This document shows positions 43,185-54,198 of a stretch of DNA of 64,000 nt, one piece after another. Made by a program: the position numbers and the translations under genes. Origin of the DNA: Girardinichthys multiradiatus (Eukaryota; Chordata; Actinopteri; Cyprinodontiformes; Goodeidae); NCBI RefSeq assembly GCF_021462225.1, contig NC_061816.1:24785049-24849048 (forward strand), given 5' to 3'. The notes under the pieces were generated by a model. That model did no database searches. It saw only the letters and a list, made by a program, of their open reading frames with translations, and was not told where the DNA came from. Numbering within the stretch: position 1 is the first letter of the stretch; every line of letters begins with the position of its first letter.

Positions 43185-43557
43185 TGTTAGGGTTTGAAAA
43201 CTTTTTTATTGTTTATCACTCATGTCTGCTCTAAGTGCCTTTTCCAACTACATGCCACAGAAAGGGAGATGGGGAGAGGAGTGAGTTATGCTTTTATCAG
43301 CAGCATCTAGGGGCTATTCGTACCAGGTCCCCACTCTCCCTCTTTGTTTAAAATCAAGACACATGAACCCTAACCTTTCTGACCCAACACACACACCCTG
43401 AATATTTGTTGAACTGTGTGTGAACCAGCATGTATAAATAAAGAGAGAGGGTGCCAACACTTTGTAGTTTGCACTGCAACAGTGAGCTACCCTTGCTGCA
43501 AGTAAAACTGACTCTGTGTCGTTCCTTACCTCTGAGTTGATTGAATAATACCTAACA
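43185..43557 (+). mobile_element. ERV A2 5' LTR (373 bp)
   Basis: Ends TGTTAGG...CCTAACA. TATAAATA at 43433-43440 overlaps an AATAAA. It resembles the LTR at 34936-35320. The 3' LTR is not found because the element is truncated at about 48165. Confidence 0.85.
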
Positions 43558-43563
43558 TTAACT

Positions 43564-43576
43564 TGGTCCTTCGAGC
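43564..43576 (+). promoter_or_regulatory. ERV A2 primer binding site, tRNA-Tyr-like
   Basis: TGGTCCTTCGAGC, six bases after the LTR, is complementary to the tRNA-Tyr 3' end for 13 bases and then diverges. Confidence 0.6.
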
Positions 43577-43851
43577 AGGATTTTATAAGAACTAAACTGA
43601 TCTTATTTTTCTTTGCAGTGACTGGCGGATCTCCGGGAACAGCCTGACGTCGAGTTAAGCGTTGCCGCATAGCCACACCTAGGCCTGTTGGCTGAAAGTC
43701 CCGGTGTGTGACATTCGCATCTGGCCGGTGGGTTATCATCTTGCTCGACGCCGGGTGACTCTGGGAGGTCCGACAGAGTCACCTAGAAGTCAGCTCAGAG
43801 GTGAGACGTTTTGTTTAACATTAAAGAAAGGTTATAATAAGTCGTTGGTAG

Positions 43852-44016
43852 TGTCTCGCCATAAGGAGACAGCAATTGGATAGGTTTTATTTCGTCGGAA
43901 GGAAATAGCGATAAATTTAGGTAGGATCTCGCCGCAAGGAGATCAGAAACGACTAGGTAGTTCCGCCGTAAGGGAACGGGATAATTTGGTTGGTAGCATT
44001 TCGCCAGAAGGAAATG
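43852..44016 (+). ncRNA. ERV A2 leader hairpin array (five stem-loops, 36-nt period)
   Basis: Five perfect hairpins start at 43853, 43889, 43925, 43960 and 43997. Stems are GTCTC/GAGAC, ATTTC/GAAAT, GATCTC/GAGATC, GTTCC/GGAAC and CATTTC/GAAATG. Loops are GCCATAAG, GTCGGAAG, GCCGCAAG, GCCGTAAG and GCCAGAAG, all eight bases with consensus G-Y-C-R-N-A-A-G, and all closed by a C-G pair. A GGTAG- or GGT-type phrase precedes each stem. Different but complementary stems with one loop suggest selection on RNA structure. The TRIM leader has a related array. Confidence 0.8.
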
Positions 44017-44256
44017 AAATGAAATGTTGAATAGTAAGGGAGCTCATAAACTAAGCTAGGTTGACCATACATATTGCTGAAGGGACATAAATATGTTAAA
44101 ATACTAACTGTGTGAGTGCTGTTGTGTGTGTTTGGAAGACTAAGCGTTTTGGAAGAATCATAGCAAGATTCTGCTGGTCTTGTGTTTTCTTTTGCCCTGA
44201 ATAGAAAGACGTATTGGTGATTTTTGGAGATAAAGGTCGGGTTTAATCCCAGAAAA

Positions 44257-44298
44257 TTAACACTGCTGCGGATTAGTCGCAGTAAAAGGGCGTGTTAA
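44257..44298 (+). ncRNA. Conserved two-level stem in the ERV A2 leader
   Basis: Outer TTAACAC/GTGTTAA (44257-44263 with 44292-44298) encloses CTGCG/CGCAG (44266-44282). The TRIM leader has the same arrangement at 16995-17036. Confidence 0.6.
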
Positions 44299-44374
44299 TG
44301 TCCTCTCCTTGAATCTCATGCCAGTGAACTTCTATCTGGGACATTTATAGTATTGTGAACTAAAATTAAACATC

Positions 44375-46006
44375 ATGGGGAAGAAACAAAGTAAACTAAT
44401 TAACTTAGAAGGGGATGTAAAGTTTATGGAGAACTATGTAGAAGGAGCAGGTATGATCTGTCATAGATGGAATAAAAAACATGGTTTCTTGGGTAAACTA
44501 AACATTAAGGATATCTTAAAATTACAAGGAGATTTAAAATGAGAAATAATGAAAACCAAGAAACCAACTAAAAAGGAACAGAGAAAGGTCGAGTATAAAT
44601 TCTCGGACAAATGGCTGGAACAAAGTAAGTTAAGAGACATGCAGAGGCAAGATAAGAAGGAGAAGCAAAAGGAGAAGCCGACAGCTGCGGTCTTGGTGCG
44701 CCCACATGAAGAAACAGTGGTCGCATCCAGACAGTGAGGAATGCAGCCCCCTGCCGTGCAGACAGCTGCAGGACAGGTGGCTGCAGCACAACAAATTGGC
44801 GGAGAGATAGAAGGAGCTGTAGCAGTTCCTAAAACTCCTATAAGTAAGCAAGAAAAGTTAATCAATCCTTTTAAAACAGAAGAACAGAGCTCTTCTAGTG
44901 AGTCCTGGTCTCCTAATTTCTGGGGGGGCACAGGCATGCGAACTAGGAGTAAATATAAGAAAACTACTCCCAACATATACCCAGGCGAAGCCTTAATGAC
45001 TCACGAACAGAAATTTCATCCATCTGGAAAAAATGTAGAGGAAGACACATTTCCTCTAGTTGAAGTAGCAAATCCAAACGTAGGTGACGCCAATCACCGA
45101 CAGCCGCCAACTATTCTAGTATATAGACCATGGACACAGGAAGACAGAACTGCTGCTTTAAAGGGTATCCCACCGATACAGGAAGGAGTAGAGGAGTTTT
45201 TAGCAGCTATTACAGAACTCAGAGGAAGCTTCCATCTTAATGGCAGAGAAATGCTCCAGTGTTTTACCCAGCCGTTTGCCCATCGCTGGTGCAGAGTAGC
45301 AGGAAGTTTTACTGGATGCAATGACAATGGTGACACATTAGCACATAATTCACCAGATTTAAGGGACGCCTTAGGCTTACTCTTTGAAAGAATTCAAAGA
45401 GTTTATATACAGACAACAGATTATGGTAAAATCTCACAATGCAAACCGAAGGATGAAGAAGACCCACAAGATTTCTTGGATAGGATGAGACGTGTTTTTA
45501 GAGCAAACTCTGCTATACCATATGATGAAGCAGAGGCGGGAGCCTATCAGCAACAGTTGAAGAGAGCCTTTTTGCAAGGCCTTAAAATTGAACTCAGACG
45601 GTAGATAGATAAACACTGGGTTCATCAAAATACAGGAACTGTTACCCAAGCCTTAGAGTATGCACAGCATGCCCATAAAACACAGCAAAATAGGAAGACA
45701 GATACATTTGGAATGCAAGACAGCTTAATAGCAATGCATCGCTCAGGGATAAACAGGCAAAGGGGACGGGGAGGAAGAGGAGGTCACAGAGGAAGAGGAG
45801 GAGGAGGAGGGCCACGACACACCCACACAAAGAGCAATGCGTGTCTGAGGTGTGGAAAAATAGTGCATTATGCTAGAGAATGTAGAACAATTTTACAAAA
45901 CCCTGGCGCAAGAGATGACAACTGCTGGATCTGCAATGAGCCAGGACATTTTGCAAGAGAATGTAATGAAAAGCGGGTGTATAACCCCAATTCTACCCAG
46001 AATTGA
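44375..46006 (+). pseudogene. ERV A2 gag, one frame with three internal stops
   Basis: Starts at the ATG at 44375 (M-G, a likely myristoylation start). It is read in one frame to the TGA at 46004-46006, broken by TGA 44540-44542, TGA 44735-44737 and TAG 45602-45604. Capsid-like sequence is at about 45110-45600. A Gly/Arg-rich stretch (about 45755-45820) precedes two zinc knuckles, C-L-R-C-x4-H-x4-C and C-W-I-C-x4-H-x4-C (about 45840-45965). Two knuckles and a terminal stop in frame with pro-pol resemble class I retroviruses that use stop readthrough. No frameshift was found over 1.6 kb. Confidence 0.85.
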
Positions 46007-48165
46007 CAATTACAGCCACAGCCCCCACCTCCTCCCCCACTAGCAGAGAGAAACAGTAGAGAAATGGAGGAAGTTGACATACAAGCAGCACTGGAACTCA
46101 TAGCACTAAGAAGGATGCAATATTTGCCTTATAAAAACATAATAAATGGCAAAGCACATAGCTGTTTGTGTGATACAGGGACATGTACAACTGTGCTAAC
46201 TGAACCTCCAACCAGAGTAAAATATTCCAACACCGCAGTGCATGTTAGATCAGCAGCTGGCACATCAGAGATACATTACCTAAGTGCACCAGTAACAATA
46301 ACAGAACCGGAGACAAAACTTACTTGTCAGGCCCCCGTTCTGATACGTAAAAAATGCCCAGTAAACCTGTTGGGAAGAGATCTTATGCAAAAGTTGCATA
46401 TAAATATAGTATCAACAGAAACAGGTATGAAGTCTGTGGTGGAAGAAGGGGCCCTAGTCCTAAATGAACTCTCACAGCTACATTATTACTGGTCCCTCGA
46501 TCTAGGCCCCACACCAACAGCTCGAGAATTGCTGAGGAGAACCAGAGAAAAACAAACCTCCCAGGGGGCACAGTACATGCCAGATAATGAGCTCCATGTA
46601 ACTATGAGGTACAAAAACACTCCAGGACCAGATCATCAGTATGACACTGTTAATAATCAGACTGTTACCATACAGCACCTGTATGTTGACCCCAAAACAG
46701 GGAAATCCTCCACCTCAATCATACTGTCAGGAAAACAGCTCCAACAGTTTAAAGGTAGTACACCTCATCTGTCATTAACTAAACCCATGGGGGGTCAGTG
46801 GAAAGAATTAGAAAACTTTATACAGCATGCTGAAAGGGGGAGGTATGAGGCATTAACAAGCTCTGACTGGAAAGTAGATCCTAACACAGGAATCTGGAAA
46901 CTCACTCTAGGGTGGATAGTCAAAGTCCATCCAAAGACACATTTGGATGAGGCAAAGTGACAAATACAGGGCCTAGCTGAAAGCAAAGAGAGCAACAGGC
47001 ACCCTGCCTTAGCTGCTGTCCCACCTGAACTGTGGTCCCAATCATCGACTGATGTAGTACTTATAAAAGGGTTTCCACCATATAAGGTTAAATTAATATC
47101 TGAAAAATGGCCAGTAGTTCGCCAGTACCCCTTGAAGCCAGAAGCTGAAGAGGGTATTACGCCAGTAATACAGGACATGCTGAAATCAGGAATATTAAGG
47201 GAAGCACCTGATGCTACATGCAACACACCTACCTTTCCAGTGCAGAAAGCCAGCACAGGAAAGTGGAGGATGGTCCAGGATCTCAGACTGATAAATTAAA
47301 TTGTGAAACATGTAGCTCCTGACGTCCCGAATCCACATACATTACTGCATTCATTAACTCCAGATAAAAAATATTTCTCAGTGGTAGATCTTAGCAATGC
47401 CTTCTTTACAGTACCACTGCATGAAGAGTCACAGCATTTATTTGGCTTTCAGTTTAAAGGGAAAGAATACACCTACACCAGACTACCACAAGGCTTCAGC
47501 GAAAGCCCACATGTATATACACAAGCCTTAAGATACGCTATGAGCACCTGTGAGGTGCCTGAACATAGCCAAGTCCTGTTGTTTGTAGATGATATTCTTA
47601 TAGCTTCAGACACTCAACAACACTGTGAGGAAGATACCATAACAGTTCTGAAACATCTCTACCAGACAGGGCACAAAGCCTCTAGGGATAAACTGCAGTT
47701 TTGCAAGGAGAAAGTGATTTATTTGGGACATATGTTATTACAACATGGCCGTTCCCTCCTAAGCAGCAGAAAAACCGCCATACAGGAAGCCCCAAAACCA
47801 CAAACTAAACAACAAATGATGTCCTTTCTGGGACTGTGTAAATTTTGCAGAGAATGGCTACCAGACTATGCAGCCATTGTACAACCCTTGCAATCTATGA
47901 TCTATGGCAAAGACATGACATTAAAAGACAAAATCACATGGACTAAGGAGGAAGAAGCAGCAGTCACAGAGCTAAAATATCTGCTTCAAACAACAGTTAC
48001 CTTAGCTCTGCCGGATTATAGCCAGCCTTTCACACTTTGTGTAGATGCATGTAAGGGTTATATGAAAGCTGTATTAACCCAGCCATTTGGCTCCAAAAAC
48101 AGACCTTTAGCATTTTATTCTAAAAAACTGGACTCTATGGCATCTATGGCACTTCATAAAGGGTT
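46007..48165 (+). pseudogene. ERV A2 pro-pol (protease, RT, start of RNase H), truncated
   Basis: Continues in the gag frame. Protease has L-C-D-T-G-T (about 46166) and N-L-L-G-R-D-L. A TGA stop follows at 46958-46960, and the RT start carries L-W-S-Q-S-S-T-D-V. After a TAA at 47297-47299 RT continues: D-L-S-N-A-F-F, L-P-Q-G-F-S-E-S-P, catalytic V-D-D in L-L-F-V-D-D-I-L-I-A (about 47578-47608), Y-L-G-H, F-L-G-L-C. RNase H begins with V-D-A-C (a Cys where most relatives have other residues) and is cut near 48165. Integrase and env are missing. Confidence 0.85.
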
Positions 48166-48660
48166 TGGAATGGTCCGGGGTTGTTGGGTAGGTTAGAATA
48201 AACTACTGAGTGTTAGAGTTTGGCCCTTTTAGAATAGGCTATGTGTAGGGGTACTAGGAAAAATAATTAACTGATAAAGTTTGTCCATCTAGAACCCTCA
48301 GGTTGCCATTGTTATACTAAAAACCACAAGGATTGGAGGTACCTCTCTCTGTCAGACTGATTATAACCATTGGAAAAGAGAAGGGGTTGCACAGGTAGCA
48401 GAAATGGTGTGTGTGTTCGCACCTCAACCATAACTGAGCTGTTTTAGGCTAAACCAGACTCCTCCTTACTCCATCCAACAGGGATAGAGGAAGGCAGAGG
48501 TAAGAATAATTGGCGAGTGTTGTTTCCTGTTGCATTGTGTGAAAGGTGGGTAACTTTGAAATGGGCTAAGTCAATTCAATCGAATCATACAGATTCCAAG
48601 TCAGGCACATACATTCTAATTAATCCTAACTATCAAACAGTGCAGTCAGATATCTGCCCT
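48166..48660 (+). repeat. L2-LINE-like 3' UTR fragments
   Basis: 48265-48505 repeats the 220-bp block at 29297-29515. 48570-48655 matches the LINE 3' UTR seen at 28367-28430 (acatacatt...aatcctaa). They form the broken right edge of ERV A2. Confidence 0.6.
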
Positions 48661-48759
48661 GATTACTGCCAGACATACAGAATCAAGAAATCTCTTAAAA
48701 TGAACCTGACTAACAACATGAGGTAGGCCACATGATCTTAAAATCAAAACACCATTCCC

Positions 48760-49175
48760 TGATCTAAACAAATTCAAGAACATATAAAACTCTTTGGCAA
48801 ATATTTTATGGACAAAAGTGGAACTTCTTGGAAGATGTGTGTTCTGTTACATTTGGCATTTATTTAAACATTCAAACATGGTGACAGTGTGATGTTCTGG
48901 GGCTGTTCTGCTGCTTCTGAACCTGGACAAGTTGGCATAATTAATAGAACCATGAGTTCTGCTCTCTAGCAGACAATCCTGAAGTAGAATGTGTGGCCAT
49001 CAGTTTATGAGCTTCAGCAAATGCTCTTGAGTTATGCACTGAGATCATTATATGGAGTACACCAAGTACAACTCCTAATGGCTGAAAAAACTAAGTTGAA
49101 GATGTTTTAGAGTTGCCTAGTGAAATCCTGGACTTAAATTTTATTCAAGTAGATGCTGTGGCATTACTATTTCAC
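48760..49175 (+). pseudogene. Tc1-like transposase fragment, decayed
   Basis: Nucleotide phrases follow a fish Tc1 transposase: around 48875-48940 (gatgttctggggctgttctg, then acctggacaagttgg) and around 49085-49165 (gctgaaaaaactaagttgaa, later gatgctgtggcat). Many indels, no frame. Confidence 0.6.
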
Positions 49176-49904
49176 AGCCCTGTGATAACAGTCTCCTGTG
49201 AAAGTGTAGGCTGTTAGTATCCACTCATATATCACTGATTATCACACATGATAATTCTTTGTTAGAGTTGTTTGAAACTGTGAAAGTCAGCTTGAACAAA
49301 ACCCCTCACAGCAGAGCTCTAGGCAGTTAAAAGGTGAGGAACATTAAACCGAAATCAGATTAAAGAATCATATTGAAAAAACTGCTGTCAGACACAATTA
49401 CCAGGTTTGATGTCAGTGCAAAAGAAAGGAACAACAATTTTAAAAGGCAGAGGGGAGATAGTTTTTTTTTTATTGAAGAATTATTCACAAAACCTTTTTC
49501 TGATACTAAAACCATTTTAGGTAAGTCAACCCATGCATGAGGTCATCGCCTGCTTACCCTCTTCTCTGTCTCCTTGAGAGATTTATCTTTTCTGCTTTCT
49601 TCTCCTCTCTGCTTCGTTTACACTCTGTGGTTCACCTGAGATTGATGCTCCTTTCCTCTGATTGTGGTAATTACAGTTGTCCTGCTGCTGCAATACATTA
49701 TGCACAACACACTCACAGAGTATAGAAGAGTCCAAGGCTATTCATTGGGTTCTTGATGCATGTTGGGACAATTTTCACCCTGAACCTAATCAGGCAAAAC
49801 TGGCTCATACTTATAGCATTTAGGACCACTAAGTGGTGAGACAGAGCCAGGATAGACAGTTTGACTCCGTAAAGACTCAAGTTACATCAGTCTGAGATTG
49901 CTTC
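49176..49904. other. Unassigned stretch
   Basis: No gene or classified repeat recognised. A frame at 49537-49725 is unremarkable. Confidence 0.4.
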
Positions 49905-50400
49905 TCATTTACCACAAGCGACAGTGTATTTTAGTGGGATTTTATGTGACACACCAACATAAAGTGGTGAACCATTGTGAAGGACAGTAATACATGGTTA
50001 AAGGACTTTTAAGAAACCACTATCTGATTAGCGCGGTGGGCAATGGTATTCAGCCCCCTTAGTCCATACTTTTGTAAACCACCTCTTGCTGCAGTTACAT
50101 CTCTACCAGCTCTGTTCATCTAGAACTGGGGTATCAAACTTTTAGATGTTTCCAAAGTCCAACACACCGGAATCAAATAACATAATCACTTCCTTGTGCA
50201 CTCAAGTTCCTGCAGAAGATTCAGGTGTGTTGACACAGAGGCACCCTTTAAAGTTGCAGGACATTGGCCTTTGAGGACTTGTTTGACACCTGTAATCTAG
50301 AGACCGAAAAATATTGTCAGTTTTTCTTTTCAAAACATCTCAGACTCAGTCAGATCTGGAGGACAACATCTTTGAACTGACTTATATCAAAAATATATAT
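49905..50400 (-). mobile_element. Tc1-like transposon 3' end, interrupted by a MITE
   Basis: The minus-strand 3' end of the Tc1 family that also supplies 2030-2375: about 49915-49980 (reverse complement of its end phrase), 50030-50124, then resuming at 50295-50400 with the transposase tail. Short indels throughout. The split marks a later insertion. Confidence 0.55.
50125..50294. mobile_element. MITE, possibly hAT-derived (170 bp)
   Basis: Ends actggggtatcaaac and gtttgacacctgta form an imperfect inverted repeat (about 9 of 13 inner positions). It is flanked by ATCTAGA at 50118-50124 and 50295-50301, and removing it rejoins the host Tc1 sequence. A 7-8 bp duplication is typical of hAT elements. 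Confidence 0.6.
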
Positions 50401-50580
50401 GCTTTATTTAATAAATGACATGTTAAAAGTTATACATAAATCCGGGAGCAGAAATTATCTTTAACGCTTTTATACTAACAATAATATGTCAAATGTACTC
50501 TAACCTTAATGTATCGAAAGTGCAATTTTTGACATTTGATCATGTATTTCCAGTATACCAACGAACCATACTACATGGTA

Positions 50581-51195
50581 CACTGCCTGGCCAAAAAAAT
50601 AAGTTGCCACCTGGATTTAACTAAGCAAATAGGTACGACCCTCCCATTGGATAATTACTGCATGGGCGATTATGTTTCAGCTGGCAACAAGTTATTTAAC
50701 CGCAACTGGAGCAATGAGTTGCTTCGCATTTCTTAAACAACCATGTCGAAAGACGCATCCCGTGGTTGTGGAAAAGATGTTAGTCTGTTTCAGAAGGGTT
50801 AAATCATTGGCATGCATCAAGCAGAAAAAACATCTAAGGAGATTGCAGAAGCTACCAAAATTGGGTTAAGAACTGTCCAACGCATTATTAAAAACTGGAA
50901 GGATAGTGGGGACCCATCATCTTCGAGGAAGACATGTGGCCGGAAAAAAATCCTGAATGATCGTGTTAGGCGATCACTTAAATGTTTGGTGAAATCAAAT
51001 TGAAGAAAAACAACAATAGAACTCAGGGTTATGTTTAATAGTGTAAGTAAGAGCATTTTCACATGCACAATGCGAAGGGAACTCAAGGGATTGGAACTGG
51101 ACAGCTGGGTAGCCTTAAGAAAACCACTAATCAGTGAGGCTAACCGAAAAAAAGGCTTCAATTTGCTAGGGAGAATAAGGATTGGACTCTGGAGC
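50581..51195 (+). pseudogene. Tc1-like transposon, 5' half with transposase start
   Basis: Begins next to a TA with CACTGCCTGGCC, the terminal repeat of a fish Tc1 family. The transposase ATG is at 50743. Stops lie at codon 20 (TAA 50800-50802) and codon 87 (TGA 51001-51003), otherwise one frame through the helix-turn-helix DNA-binding region (K-T-S-K-E-I-A-E, G-L-R-T-V-Q-R-I-I-K-N-W) and a basic stretch (C-G-R-K-K). It breaks off at about 51195 before the catalytic domain. The few changes suggest a fairly recent copy. Confidence 0.8.
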
Positions 51196-51700
51196 AATCA
51201 CTTGACAAAAAGAGTTGGAATCCAGGAAGATGCGACCCGTATTTTTTCCATATTTTTCAAAGATAAAGGACATATCCGAAGATATGCAAAATGCATATTT
51301 GAGGAACGCAAATTTCGGATAATTCAGGATCGGGACTACCTTGCATCTGGAGATATCCGGACTTCGGATACTTATCCCTGGAGTATATGGATAAAATCCA
51401 GGACACGGATTTTCGGAGGATCCACCCACGATCTTCTTGCATTTTAAAGGGATTTTCCAAAGATCTCTCGACACGTATCCTGAAGTATACGCTAATATCC
51501 TGGGCCTGCATTCTCATAAGATCCTATTAAAGATTTATTTGTATATTAAATGCATCTTTTGAAGATTTCCTGTTATCCTTACGCATAGATAGATATGCTG
51601 AGTTTTTATTCTCAGAAGATCCCAAATTGGATTTTCTTGCATTTTTTTCTGGATCTTCTGAAGATCCTGATACATATCCTACAGTGAACCCAAACCCTTA
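51196..51700. other. Region dense in GGATAT / AGATCC-type palindromic motifs
   Basis: Short related words (ggatat, atatcc, ggatctt, aagatcc, gaagat) recur every 15-40 bp in both orientations, including the near palindrome GGATCTTCTGAAGATCC at about 51651-51667. Not a simple tandem repeat. Origin unknown. Confidence 0.45.
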
Positions 51701-52333
51701 AACAATCCCACCTGGGATCTTCACATACTTCATGACATATGCAAGATGTTTTTTTTATTCCTGTAACACATTAAGTATTCCAAACTGAAATATCTAGTTT
51801 AACATTTTTTTTTTTATTACAAAAATATTCAACATTTTTAAGTAAAAAACAACTGCGGGGGTAGAAAATTCACAGTTGAAACAGATTTATATTAATTTTC
51901 TATAGTTCTGCATATTGGCTATGGGGCCATGCATATGCCACTGAAAAAGTGTTATGTGGTACTGATCGGAATCTATATTGTAATATTGTAACGTAATCAC
52001 TAACCAATAGCAAAGTATTTTGAATACAAATATAAGTTACATATTAGAGAAAATTTGCTGTATTTAAGTACTGTTTATCACGAACCAACAGCCACTGTGG
52101 AGTAGGCACATAAATTGTAACGCACAATGGCTCAAAACACAGAGAACATTGAAACAGTTTTACTATGTAAAACTCAAAATTTTCTCAAAAAGATTGCAAA
52201 TAAAAAAAAAAAATCAATACTTAGTTTTAACCTCGATTTTGCATTAGATTTTTTCAACACCAAAATGAGAAGAATTACAAACACTTGACAACCTCTCATA
52301 AGCACTTAAAACGCTATACAAAAATGTTCCTTG
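51701..52333. other. Unassigned AT-rich stretch
   Basis: A/T runs only, with no recognised coding or repeat family. Confidence 0.4.
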
Positions 52334-52337
52334 AACC

Positions 52338-52793
52338 TGTTGTAGAAAACTTGTATTTTCCAAAGAAAGAGAACGATGATAACCATTCAACCAGCTTTAT
52401 TAATTTAGCCTTATAAGGGAGACAGATCTTTCAGCATCAGACAGGTTACTGAACAGAGCCGAGATCAAATCTGATGAGACAAGTGCTGACCCCTCCTTAT
52501 ATCAGTCTGGTCCTGACACCCCCCCTCTAGGAGAAACAAAGGTGAGAAATCAACCTAACTTTCTCGCAGACATCTCGAATCCTCTGCGACTGATTGTTTG
52601 TTGGACCTGCAGGGGTTCCAGGGACAGGAAGAGAGACAAAACACATTTTGTTTTCAGACACATTTCACCTTCAGCTTGTAAATGCCTTGGGAAGACCAGC
52701 CAGAGGGGGCAGAAAGGAAGGTGACAGCTATTGTCATTTCAAACTTGGTCATCACCTCAGAAGCACAAAAGCAATTTAAATTTTTACATTACA
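52338..52793 (-). mobile_element. Solo LTR related to the B family (456 bp)
   Basis: On the minus strand it begins TGTAATG and ends CTACAACA, as B-family LTRs do, and is flanked by AACC at 52334-52337 and 52794-52797, the same 4-bp duplication length as B1. A minus-strand TATAAGG (near 52498) and AATAAA (52396-52401) fit promoter and polyadenylation positions. The interior differs from B1 and B2. Confidence 0.7.
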
Positions 52794-52915
52794 AACCACA
52801 CCCTGTTTTACATATTATATTCCTTTAAGATACATGGGGTTAATCCGGTTGGGAACCTTTCTCAGGCTGACCAAACCACTGGTCACTCTATAGTGGGTCA
52901 GCCTTGAGTTGAACG

Positions 52916-53089
52916 TCAACCTTTCCTCAAGAGCTCCCTGGCACTTTTTGATAATATCAGTGAGTTTGTCAGCCCTCCAAGTTGGTGGGCTGACTTTCCA
53001 CGCTGTATTGCCACCACCACCCCTTTGATGTATAGAAGATCTTCAGTGCTCAGCAACCTTCTGGACACCTCATTGCGTGCATTAATTAG
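52916..53089 (-). other. Possible exon of an unknown gene or retroelement
   Basis: A minus-strand frame gives L-I-N-A-R-N-E-V-S-R-R-L-L-S-T-E-D-L-L and continues to L-L-R-K-G-stop. It is preceded directly by a T-rich tract and CAG (53090-53092), a good 3' splice acceptor. The peptide looks natural but I do not recognise it. It could be a last exon or chance. Confidence 0.25.
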
Positions 53090-53092
53090 CTG

Positions 53093-54198
53093 GAAAATTA
53101 CAAAAATGCAAGTCAAATTTAGTAATAAAAATGTGTATAAACACAAACAATGACAACAACTGACTAAGTGGATGTATTGTCTTCTGAACTTTTTACTTCA
53201 CTACATTTTAGAATATTTATCTGTTTCTGAAGCCACCTGTGTTTGCATCAAAATACTAAGCTATCTGCATTCAAAAACTTACCCTCATATCTAAAAAGGC
53301 ATGCAGAAAATGCTAAATTCTTAATATTAATTTTCACAACATCACTTTGTTGTGCGTATATAAGCTTCAGGCATTAATTTCTTACCAATTAAGTGTTTAC
53401 TGATTTTACAAATGTGGTCAGACACAAATCTGTGTCGACACTAGCTCTGTAAGGTTTATCTCATTTATTGGTCAGTACATAAAAAAATAAATCATCATTT
53501 AAAATTCAAAATTATTCTATCAGAAGTTGTCCATCACCTGTATGAAGAAAAAGTCTCAATTAAAATAGAGTAAAAAAAAAAACAACAAAGAAAACAGTTG
53601 ATGACACATTTTGTGCTACTGTGTGGCACACAGTATTGACACATCTATAATATGCTCTTTTGTTCTTGAGAATTTAAAGTCTAAATTATTTCCATAACAC
53701 CAGGTGATGAAAGAGGAAAAGGCCAGGCCATGCTTATTGTCAGCATCTTGGAGAAGGGATAGAAAAACAGTGTCGTCTGAGAATTCTCTTGTCCAAAAAT
53801 AGTACAGTTATTCCCTTACTCTGTGCCTCCTGTTATTCAGGGCTTTAAGTCTTCTATTTTGTGTGATCTTGTTCTCTTCAATCAGTCTGTGATCCCTCTT
53901 ACAATGTTCATAATAACGACTGCATGCTCATATAAATCAAAAAGCCAAAATGAGTAAAAATAGCAATGCTGCATTTATAAGGTCAATAATTCTTTCTTGA
54001 CCATGATGCACTATCCCTGGAAATAAGAAATTTGAGAGGGAGATAAAAAGATAAACGCCAACTCTTCACAAATATCTGAGATGTAAATATTACAGTAACA
54101 CTCTCGGGCCATGTCAGCTTACATCCAGTCACATCAGAAGAGAAAACGGCCAGAGGCCTTGTGGGACCTACAGGAGGGTGAGAGTGCACTGACACGCA
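53093..54198. other. Unassigned stretch
   Basis: AT-rich, no recognised features. Confidence 0.4.

Noticed and set aside
43852..44016. CRISPR-like array because of the 36-bp period
   Set aside because: The kept part is a hairpin loop and the changing parts pair with each other. It lies in an ERV leader in a vertebrate-type genome, so a CRISPR array is not plausible.
44461..44976. 171-codon minus-strand frame
   Set aside because: It is the antisense shadow of ERV A2 gag, which has recognisable domains on the plus strand.
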